From: Halomonas sp. ML-15
Lineage (GTDB): Bacteria; Pseudomonadota; Gammaproteobacteria; Pseudomonadales; Halomonadaceae
Assembly (NCBI RefSeq): GCF_014779595.1
Contig: NZ_JACXZT010000002.1
Location: 1-64,000 of the forward strand
Reading direction: 5' to 3'
DNA length: 64,000 bases
A program made the translations under genes and the position numbers. Below are positions 54,782 to 64,000 of the stretch, piece by piece; the stretch's first letter is position 1, and every line of letters starts with the position of its first letter. The notes beneath the pieces are model-generated. The model made no database searches. It was not told the DNA's origin and saw only the letters and a program-made list of their open reading frames with translations.

Positions 54782-56022
54782 CGTTACTGTGGGCCGCCTT
54801 TGCCCTGCTGCTGCTGCCCGCCGCCTGGCTGCTGATCGCGCCGCTGCGCGGCGCTGGCCCGCTGCGCGAGGCCCAGGACGAATTCGAGGTCAATGACCGC
54901 ACCGCCGAGCAGAACGTGGCGATCTATCAGCGTCGCCTGGCTTCGCTGGAAGCGGCACGTGATCGCGGTGACATCGATCAGGCGCGCTTCGACGAGGACC
55001 GTCTCGACCTCGAGCGCAGCCTGCTCGAGGACACCGAAAACCTCAAGCGGGCGCCGCTCAAGGCCGCCGCCGATGGGCGAATCGTGGTGCCGGTACTGCT
55101 GGTGCTGGTGGTGATCGCCAGCGTGGTCTGGTACCAGCGCGAGGGCGCCGAGGGGGACCTCACCCTGCACGCCGCCCAGCAGGAGGTTCGCGAGCACCCC
55201 CAGGGGTCCCGCGAGATGATGATCGAACGCCTCGAAGAGGAGGCCGCGCGTCAGCCGGGTAACGTCAACGTCTGGTACTCGCTGTTTCCGCTCTACCGCG
55301 ACGCCAACCGCCCCGCCGAAGCGCTGGATGCCCTGGAGCGTCTGATCGAGATGGAGGGTCGCGAGCCTTCGCTGCTGGCTCAGAAGGCACAGCTGCAGTT
55401 CTTTATCGCCCAGCGTCAGATGAACGACGAGGTGCGTGCCCTGGTCGACGAAACCCTTGAGCTCGACCCGCGTCAGCCCACCGTGCTGGGCATGCTGGGG
55501 ATCAACGCCTTTGACGAGGGGCGCTATGAGGACGCCATCGATCACTGGCGCCGCGCCATCGCCGGCTACGACGACCCGGGTTCCGCGGCGGCCCTGCGCG
55601 AAGGTATCGCCGCCGCCCAGGAGCGTCTGGGGTACTCGGATGAAGAGATCGAGGCAGATCTCGCCGAAGGGCCGGGGGTACGCGTCGAGGTGAGCCTCGA
55701 TGACGCCCTGCGCGACCAGGTCGACGATGAGGCCACGGTATTCGTGGTGGCCCACGACCCCGAGGGTGAAGGGCCGCCGCTGGCGGTGGCACAGCTGCTG
55801 GTAGGCGAGCTGCCGACTTCGGTGACCTTGAGCGATGCCAACGCCATGAGCGACCAGGGGCGGATTTCCCAGGTCAATCAGGTGCGGCTGATGGTGCGGG
55901 TGTCGCCCAGCGGTCAAGCTACGCCGCAGCCTGGCGACCTGTTCGGCGACCACGACGCCGTGCCGGTGGGTGCTACCGACGGCGATGCGGTGTCGGTGGT
56001 TATCGACCGCGTCTTCGAGTAA
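54778..56022 (+). CDS. ccmI: Apocytochrome c chaperone CcmI
   Basis: Binds apocytochrome c C-termini and presents them to CcmH/CcmF. It is 414 aa. The N-terminus has two membrane helices (LLWAAFALLLLPAAWLLIAPL and VVPVLLVLVVIASVVWYQ) with a coiled segment between, then TPR repeats (about 150-270: VWYSLFPLYRDANRPAEALDALERLIEM and so on). A C-terminal beta-rich domain (VFVVAHDPEGEGPPLAVAQLLV) completes it. It is the last ccm gene; smc follows after 18 nt. Confidence 0.93.
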   Translation: MTLLWAAFALLLLPAAWLLIAPLRGAGPLREAQDEFEVNDRTAEQNVAIYQRRLASLEAARDRGDIDQARFDEDRLDLERSLLEDTENLKRAPLKAAADGRIVVPVLLVLVVIASVVWYQREGAEGDLTLHAAQQEVREHPQGSREMMIERLEEEAARQPGNVNVWYSLFPLYRDANRPAEALDALERLIEMEGREPSLLAQKAQLQFFIAQRQMNDEVRALVDETLELDPRQPTVLGMLGINAFDEGRYEDAIDHWRRAIAGYDDPGSAAALREGIAAAQERLGYSDEEIEADLAEGPGVRVEVSLDDALRDQVDDEATVFVVAHDPEGEGPPLAVAQLLVGELPTSVTLSDANAMSDQGRISQVNQVRLMVRVSPSGQATPQPGDLFGDHDAVPVGATDGDAVSVVIDRVFE

Positions 56023-56040
56023 CGGAGGCCGACTGCCGCC

Positions 56041-59000
56041 ATGCGCCTCACCTCGATCAAACTGGTCGGCTTCAAGTCCTTCGTCGACCCGGTGACGGTG
56101 CCCTTTGACGGCAATATGACCGCCATCGTCGGGCCCAACGGTTGCGGCAAGTCCAACGTCATCGACGCGGTGCGCTGGGTCATGGGCGAATCCTCGGCCA
56201 AGACCCTGCGCGGCGAGTCGATGACCGACGTCATCTTCAACGGCTCCACCGGTCGCAAGCCGGTGGGGCAGGCCTCCATCGAGCTGCTGTTCGACAACCG
56301 CGACGGCAGCATGGGCGGCATGTACGCCCAGTACGCCGAGATCGCCGTCAAGCGGGTGGTCACCCGGGACGCCCAGTCGAGCTACTTCTTCAACGGCCAG
56401 AAGTGTCGCCGCCGCGATATCGCCGACCTGTTCATGGGCACCGGCCTGGGGCCGCGCTCCTACGCCATCATCGGCCAGGGCATGATCTCGCGACTGATCG
56501 AAGCGCGCCCCGACGATCTGCGCGCCACCCTCGAAGAGGCCGCGGGGATCTCCAAGTACAAGGAGCGCCGCCGCGAGACCGAGAACCGCATGCGACGCAC
56601 CCAGGAGAACCTGGAACGTCTCGACGACATTCGCGAAGAGCTCGACAAGCAGCTCGAGCGCCTCCGGCGTCAGGCCGAGGCGGCCAAGCGCTACCAGACC
56701 CTCAAGCAGCAGGAGCACCGCCTCAAGGGCGAGCTGGCGCTGCTGCGTGCGCGTGCCCTGCGCGCCGACCAGGGCGAGCAAGAGGCCCGGGTGCGCGACC
56801 TGGAGACCGCCGTGGAGCGCGAGCTGCTCGGTGCCCGCCAGTGCGAGTCGCGCCTCGAGGAGGCGCGACTCGAGCACGATGGCCTCAACGAGCGCCTGGA
56901 GGGCTGCCAGGCGCGTTTCTATGAAACCACCGCGGCCATCGCCCGCCTCGAGCAGCAGCTCGAGCATGCACGCTCCCGCGACCAGCAGCTGGCCCGCGAC
57001 CTGGAGAGCACCCGCAGTGAGCTCGCCGAGCTCGATCGGCTCGGCGAGGCCGATGCCCTGCGCCTGGCCGAGCTCGATGAACAGCTGGCGGCGCTTGGGC
57101 CGGACCAGGAGGCGGTCGCCGAACAGCTGGAAGAGCTCGAAGCGGCCCTCGAGGAGGCCGAACAGCGCCAGCAGCAAGCCAGCGAACGCTGGGAGACCTT
57201 CAACGACGGCCATCGCGACGCCAGCCGCGACGCCGAGCGCGCCCAGGAGCGTATCACCGGCCTCGAGCGTGGCCTCGAATCCTTGATTCAGGAGCGCCAG
57301 CGGCGTCAGCAGCAGCGCGATGAGCTGCCCGACGCCGGCGAACTGCGCGAACAGCGCGAGCAGCTCGCCGAACGGCTTGCCGAGCTGGATCTCGAGCAGC
57401 AGGCGCTGGCCGAGCAGCGTGACGCCCAGCTGGCGCGTCGCGACGAAGCCCGCCAGCGCCGCGAGCAGGATGAAGCGCAGCGCGAGACGCTGCGTCAACA
57501 GCGCAGCCAGCGCCAGGGCGAGCTGGCCTCGCTGGAGGCGCTGATCGAGGCGGCGCTGGTCGACGCCAACGCTTCACTGACCCAGCACCTCGACGAACAC
57601 GGCCTGGGCGAGGCGCCGCAGCTGGGTGAGCGGCTAGAGGTCAGCGCCGGCTGGGAGGACGCGGTCTCCTGGGTGCTGGCGCCCTGGCTCAACGCCCGCC
57701 TGGTCGAGCTGCCCGCCGCCCAGGCGGTGCTCGACGGCCTTGCTGGCGGCGAGCTGGCGCTGCTCGATGCGGCCAGCGGCGAGCAGCAAGCCTCAGCGGA
57801 TAGCCTGGCCGCCCGGGTCAGCGGGGCGGGCGCCTGCCAGGCGCTGCTGGGCGACATCCTCACCGCCGAGTCGGCCAGTGAGGCGTGGCAGCGTCGCGCG
57901 GAACTGGCCCCGGGACAGAGCCTGATTACCCGCGATGGGCTATGGCTGGGCCGCGGCTGGGCGCGTCGCCGCGCCGGCCAGCAGCACGCCGATAGCCTGC
58001 TGGTCAGCCGCCGACGGCGTGACGAAGTCGCCGCCGAACTGGAGCGACTCAACGCGCAGCTCACCGACCTCGATGCACGGGTGGACGCCTCTCGCGAGGC
58101 CAGTCGTGAAGCCGAGGCAGCACTCGAGGCCAGCCGAGAGCCGGAGGCCGAGCTGCAGCGGCGGCGTCAACAGTTGGCCCTCGAGGAAGCCAATCTCGGC
58201 ACCCGGCTCGACCACCTCGACGCTCGCAGCCGAGAGCTCGACGCCGAGCTGGCCAGCCTGGCGGAGCGCCGCGAGGCGCGCGCACTGGAGCTCGAGGAGG
58301 CCCGCGAGACCTGGCAGCAGGCCATGACGCGGCTGGAGGCCAGCGGTGTCACCCGCGAGCAGCTGGAGCGCGAGCGGCGCGATGCCGGCGAAGCGTTACA
58401 GGCGCTGCGGGTGCGTCAGCGGCCGTTGAGCGAGCGCCGTCAGCTGCTGGCGCTTGACCTGCAACGCCTGTCGACTGAGCGCGCCGGGCTTCTTCAGCAG
58501 CGCGAACGCGGCCAGGAGAGCCGTGCCCGCCTGGAAGAGAAATACGCCGAGCTGAGCGCCAGCCGCGAAGCCCTGCATGAACCCGAGGATATCGAACGCG
58601 AGCGCCTCGAAGAGCTGTTCGAGCAGCGCGAGCGCCATGAGCAGGCGCTCAACGCCTGCCGCGACCAGGCCGCCGAGTTGAGCGAGCGGCTGCGCAAGGA
58701 TGAACTCGAGCGCCAGACCCACGAGCGCAACCTGGAAGGGGTGCGCGAGCGGCTGCAGGAGGCGCGGCTGCAGGTCCAGGCGCTGAAGCTCAAGGCCGAT
58801 GCCCAGGACGAGCAGCTCGGTGAACTGAACCACGATGCCGCGGCGCTGGCCGAACAGCTCGATCCCGAGGCCACCGAATCGGCCTGGCAGGCGCAGTTGG
58901 AAGGCATCGCCGAGAAGGTCCGCCGGCTAGGGGCCATCAACCTCGCCGCCATCGAGGAGTACGATCAGCAGGCCGAGCGGCGTGACTACCTGGAGGCCCA

Positions 59001-59541
59001 GCACGCCGAGCTCAGCGAGGCGCTGGAGACCCTGGATCGGGCGATTCGCAAGATCGACCAGGAGACCCGTACCCGCTTCAAGAAAACCTTCGATCAGGTC
59101 GATGCCGGTCTACAGACGCTTTTCCCCAAGGTCTTCGGTGGTGGAACCGCATGGTTGACGCTTACCGGAGAGGATTTGCTGGAGACCGGGGTGGCGATCA
59201 TGGCAAGACCGCCGGGTAAGAAGAACAGCACCATTCATTTGCTGTCTGGGGGAGAAAAAGCCCTGACTGCATTGTCACTGGTATTTGCTATCTTCCAACT
59301 CAATCCGGCACCCTTCTGTATGCTTGATGAAGTGGATGCGCCACTCGATGACGCCAATGTGGGTCGTTATGCGGCGCTGGTCAAAGAGATGTCTGAGACC
59401 GTACAGTTCATATATATCACCCACAACAAGATCGCCATGGAGGCCGCCGAACGCTTGATGGGGGTGACCATGCAGGAGCCGGGGGTATCGCGGCTGGTTT
59501 CCGTGGGGGTCGAAGAGGCCGCGGAGCTGGCAGAAGCCTGA
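56041..59541 (+). CDS. smc: Chromosome segregation ATPase SMC
   Basis: 1166 aa. N-terminal head: MRLTSIKLVGFKSFVDP and Walker A VGPNGCGKSNVIDAVRW. Two long coiled-coil arms (about 170-500 and 660-990) are Arg/Glu/Gln/Leu-rich and flank a hinge near 510-650 (GLGEAPQLGERLEVSAGWE and onwards). C-terminal head: signature LLSGGEKALTALSLVFAIF and Walker B FCMLDEVDAPLDDANV. Canonical SMC with ScpAB partners not in the window. The presence of SMC next to zipA-ligA, in place of MukB, fits Pseudomonas- and Halomonas-like lineages. Confidence 0.96.
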   Translation: MRLTSIKLVGFKSFVDPVTVPFDGNMTAIVGPNGCGKSNVIDAVRWVMGESSAKTLRGESMTDVIFNGSTGRKPVGQASIELLFDNRDGSMGGMYAQYAEIAVKRVVTRDAQSSYFFNGQKCRRRDIADLFMGTGLGPRSYAIIGQGMISRLIEARPDDLRATLEEAAGISKYKERRRETENRMRRTQENLERLDDIREELDKQLERLRRQAEAAKRYQTLKQQEHRLKGELALLRARALRADQGEQEARVRDLETAVERELLGARQCESRLEEARLEHDGLNERLEGCQARFYETTAAIARLEQQLEHARSRDQQLARDLESTRSELAELDRLGEADALRLAELDEQLAALGPDQEAVAEQLEELEAALEEAEQRQQQASERWETFNDGHRDASRDAERAQERITGLERGLESLIQERQRRQQQRDELPDAGELREQREQLAERLAELDLEQQALAEQRDAQLARRDEARQRREQDEAQRETLRQQRSQRQGELASLEALIEAALVDANASLTQHLDEHGLGEAPQLGERLEVSAGWEDAVSWVLAPWLNARLVELPAAQAVLDGLAGGELALLDAASGEQQASADSLAARVSGAGACQALLGDILTAESASEAWQRRAELAPGQSLITRDGLWLGRGWARRRAGQQHADSLLVSRRRRDEVAAELERLNAQLTDLDARVDASREASREAEAALEASREPEAELQRRRQQLALEEANLGTRLDHLDARSRELDAELASLAERREARALELEEARETWQQAMTRLEASGVTREQLERERRDAGEALQALRVRQRPLSERRQLLALDLQRLSTERAGLLQQRERGQESRARLEEKYAELSASREALHEPEDIERERLEELFEQRERHEQALNACRDQAAELSERLRKDELERQTHERNLEGVRERLQEARLQVQALKLKADAQDEQLGELNHDAAALAEQLDPEATESAWQAQLEGIAEKVRRLGAINLAAIEEYDQQAERRDYLEAQHAELSEALETLDRAIRKIDQETRTRFKKTFDQVDAGLQTLFPKVFGGGTAWLTLTGEDLLETGVAIMARPPGKKNSTIHLLSGGEKALTALSLVFAIFQLNPAPFCMLDEVDAPLDDANVGRYAALVKEMSETVQFIYITHNKIAMEAAERLMGVTMQEPGVSRLVSVGVEEAAELAEA

Positions 59542-59584
59542 ACCACTTGCACCACAACAGCAAACGCGTTAACAAGGAAGAAAC

Positions 59585-59662
59585 ATGATGAAGGTCAAGG
59601 ATAGACGCAGGGCATTTGCATTGGGCGCCATCACCTGGCGATTTATCATTCGCCAAGTGTGA
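59585..59662 (+). CDS. Possible 25-residue small protein or leader peptide
   Basis: MMKVKDRRRAFALGAITWRF followed by IIRQV. An AAGGAAG ribosome site is placed 5 nt before the ATG, 44 nt after smc. The peptide is basic then hydrophobic. The 3' half lies over a TGGCGA/TCGCCA hairpin (about 59635-59655). No homologue is known to me. The remaining gap to zipA has TTGACA-like hexamers near 59662-59678 and an A-run/T-run pair, probably the zipA promoter. Confidence 0.3.
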   Translation: MMKVKDRRRAFALGAITWRFIIRQV

Positions 59663-59771
59663 TTGACAAGCTTGACATTCAAAAAAAGTGGCCCTTTTTT
59701 TGGTAATCGCGCTATGCTGTTGTCGAACAACTTATCAGGCATGGCGCCTTAGCAAACAGGCAAGATGACCC

Positions 59772-61478
59772 ATGGAACTAAGAGAGTGGCTGATCATCCT
59801 GGGGCTGGCCCTGGTGACCATCATCGTTATCGACGGTGTGCGTCGCCTTCAGCGTCAGCGTCGCGTGCCCCGACTGGACCAGGTCGATACACGACCGACG
59901 AATGGTACCCAGCGGGTCGACATGGATCTCGACGATGCGGCCAAAGCGGCCGAGATCAACTGGGAGTTGCCTAACGGCGGTGCCCGGGTGATTCGCCCTG
60001 CTGCGTCGGAGCAGGTAGCACCCAAACCCAAGCTGAGGCGCCAGGAGCATCCGGGCGCCTCGCGTGTGCTGGCGGAGTGGCGTGACAAGTCGCGCAGTGC
60101 GTCTTCCAGTGGCGCCTCATCCGCCACTGCAGCCTCGGCTGATGTGCCGACGGCAAAGACCACTGAAGTCCCCCGCGCTGCGGAGGGCCGTGACGAGCGA
60201 CCTGTTGCTGCGCCTGAGACGTCATCTCCAGCGCCTGAGACTGCAGCCCCTGCGCCTGAGACGACCGCAGGCGCAGCGGCTGAAGCCGGCCCGGCATCGG
60301 CACCAGCGTCCCGCACCGAACCAGCGTCCCGCACCGAGGAGGCACAGGCGGGCGACGCTGCGACCACCGGAGATTCGCCGCCGCGCACCCAGGAGACGGC
60401 ACGCACCGAGCCTACGCTCTCGGCGCTGGATAGCGACGATGAACCGCAGGCCTCCAGCGAGCCGCTGGCCGCCGATCCCGAAGATCACGACGAGCTCCTC
60501 GATACCGAGCGCTACCGGCTGGTCGACCTCGAGGGCATGACCGACTCGTTCAAGGAGCGCTCCTCTCAGGTTGGGGCCTCGATGCAGCGTTTCGGCTCCT
60601 CGATGAAGCAATCCCTGGCCGCGCGCAAGGAGCAGCGCAAGAAGGACAAGCTCGAGAAGGCGCGTCTCAAGGCCGAGAAGCAGGCCCGCGAGGCCAGCCG
60701 CCGCAAGCAGGCCGAAGCCGAGAAAGCCGCCAAGCTGGCCGCCGAACGCGAGCAGGAAGCGGCGCGCCAGGAGGCGCTGCGTGAACAGCAGTCGATCGAC
60801 GCTCAGGATCAGGACGATCCGCTGTTTGCGCCGAGCCGTCTGCATCACGTCGATAGCCGCTATGCCGACCCGGCGACGTCCGAGGCCGCTAGCGTGCAGC
60901 GTCCGGTGGACGACTCGGTGTACGAGTCGCGGCCCGCTGGCGAACGCGAACCGGTGGTGACATCGCATCCGGTGGTCGAGAAAGCGCTGCGTCACGACGT
61001 CAACGTCGAACACGCCCGCGATACCCTGAGCCATGCCGAAGAAGTCATCGTCATCAGCATCATGTCGCGGGATGAGGAGGGCTTCAGCGGTTCGGCGCTG
61101 CTTGATCTGATGCTGGCCTGTGGCCTGCGCTACAGCAGCGACATGGGTATCTTCAACCGCTTCGAAACCGAAGACAGCGAAAGCGAACTGCAGTTCTCGA
61201 TGGTCAACGTGGTCAAGCCCGGCACCTTCCCGCTGGATGCCATGGACGAGTTCCGCACCCCTGGCGTCACCCTGCTGATGCCGCTGCCGGGCGCGGTGGA
61301 CACCGCCGCCGCCTTCGAAGCGATGGTCGAGACCGCGATGGTGATCGTGCGCCACCTCGGTGGCGAGCTGAAAGACGAGAATCACAGCGTGATGACCGCC
61401 CAGACCGTCGAATTCGCCCGTCAGCGAGTCCAGGAGTTCGAGCGCCGCCACCGGCTGCATCGCTACCAGGCGAATTAG
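59772..61478 (+). CDS. zipA: Cell division protein ZipA
   Basis: Bitopic inner-membrane protein that tethers FtsZ. It is 568 aa, much longer than E. coli ZipA (328 aa). The start MELREWLIILGLALVTIIVIDGVRRLQRQ gives the N-terminal anchor. A long disordered region (about 80-400) follows, with near-repeats of APETSSPAPETAAPAPET, SRTEPASRTEE and a highly charged KEQRKKDKLEKARLKAEKQ helix. The C-terminal FtsZ-binding domain is at about 425-560: VIVISIMSRDEEGFSGSALLDL, MGIFNRFE, MVNVVKPGTFPLDAMDEFRTPGVTLLMPLPG. It precedes ligA, as in E. coli. Confidence 0.95.
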   Translation: MELREWLIILGLALVTIIVIDGVRRLQRQRRVPRLDQVDTRPTNGTQRVDMDLDDAAKAAEINWELPNGGARVIRPAASEQVAPKPKLRRQEHPGASRVLAEWRDKSRSASSSGASSATAASADVPTAKTTEVPRAAEGRDERPVAAPETSSPAPETAAPAPETTAGAAAEAGPASAPASRTEPASRTEEAQAGDAATTGDSPPRTQETARTEPTLSALDSDDEPQASSEPLAADPEDHDELLDTERYRLVDLEGMTDSFKERSSQVGASMQRFGSSMKQSLAARKEQRKKDKLEKARLKAEKQAREASRRKQAEAEKAAKLAAEREQEAARQEALREQQSIDAQDQDDPLFAPSRLHHVDSRYADPATSEAASVQRPVDDSVYESRPAGEREPVVTSHPVVEKALRHDVNVEHARDTLSHAEEVIVISIMSRDEEGFSGSALLDLMLACGLRYSSDMGIFNRFETEDSESELQFSMVNVVKPGTFPLDAMDEFRTPGVTLLMPLPGAVDTAAAFEAMVETAMVIVRHLGGELKDENHSVMTAQTVEFARQRVQEFERRHRLHRYQAN

Positions 61479-61507
61479 CACCCAAGGCCCAGCGCCTAGC
61501 GGAAAGC

Positions 61508-61546
61508 CAACAACCCCCGGTGCATCCCACTGGGGGTTGTTGTTTT
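61508..61546 (+). terminator. Rho-independent terminator between zipA and ligA
   Basis: CAACAACCCCCGGTG/CACTGGGGGTTGTTG, 15 pairs with one G-T, loop CATCC, then TTTT. It separates ligA from zipA transcriptionally. Confidence 0.92.
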
Positions 61547-61556
61547 GGTAAGCTAG

Positions 61557-63948
<2,392 letters not shown>

Positions 63949-63949
<1 letters not shown>

Positions 63950-63996
63950 GAGGGTGTCTACAAATTACTGCGCTCGGCCTTTTGTAGACACCCTCT
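63949..63996. repeat. 16-bp perfect inverted repeat at the window end
   Basis: AGAGGGTGTCTACAAA and TTTGTAGACACCCTCT flank a 16-nt spacer, beginning at the last base of the YheU-family stop codon. No T-run follows, so it may be a structured terminator-like element, or two facing ends of an insertion-sequence-type repeat (AGGGTGTCTACAAA resembles transposon termini). Confidence 0.6.
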
Positions 63997-64000
63997 GAGC

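Noticed and set aside
54784-57498. 904-aa minus-strand open frame over ccmI and smc
   Set aside because: Antisense shadow of two well-supported genes; Leu/Gly-rich without domain features.

Overview
The window looks like chromosome of a Halomonas-like gammaproteobacterium (Halomonadaceae). This is judged from high-GC core genes, Pseudomonas-type gene order (pilMNOPQ-aroKB, fdxA-mutS-pncC-recA-recX-alaS-lysC-csrA, ccmABCDEFGHI, smc-zipA-ligA), a three-gene oxaloacetate decarboxylase sodium pump and tripartite tricarboxylate transporter (TTT) genes. It is almost entirely coding; no rRNA, CRISPR array or intact prophage was seen.

Layout. 1-110 is the 3' end of a group II intron, ending 4 nt from the stop of a DUF481 outer-membrane gene. 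984-10280 holds mrcA (PBP1A), divergent from the type IV pilus operon pilMNOPQ and aroK-aroB. 10716-16619 is glutamate synthase gltBD. 17138-21020 is pyrG-kdsA-eno. Between eno and fdxA lies a strong candidate CsrB/RsmZ-type regulatory RNA (about 21280-21510) with a GacA-like upstream site. Its presumed target protein gene csrA is also in the window (31612-31809). Then come fdxA and mutS (minus), pncC, the SOS-controlled recA-recX, alaS, lysC, csrA, three tRNA genes, dusC and oadGAB.

37.2-44.7 kb is an AT-rich accessory island. It starts with a decayed IS481-type transposase and carries an amidase, a gamma-glutamyltransferase (ggt) and the TTT system tctABC. The two genes at recombination joints are mosaics: ggt has a GC-rich middle with AT-rich ends, and the last chrA half has an AT-rich 3' end. 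Next to it are a paired-half chromate transporter, a fumarylacetoacetate-hydrolase-family enzyme and a GntR regulator. A near-identical 33-bp element lies upstream of both the chrA pair and the GntR gene.

47.6-64 kb holds yigZ and an SOS-box-driven LexA-like S24 protease that has no DNA-binding domain (translationally coupled pair), the complete cytochrome c maturation operon ccmABCDEFGHI, then smc, zipA, ligA and a YheU-family gene.

Most distinctive signals: the CsrB/RsmZ-like RNA; a structured intergenic repeat in two copies (16686-16783 and 22101-22200) whose stems differ by compensating changes; the HTH-less SOS protease operon; the twin operator-like elements; and the mosaic ggt/tct/chrA island.
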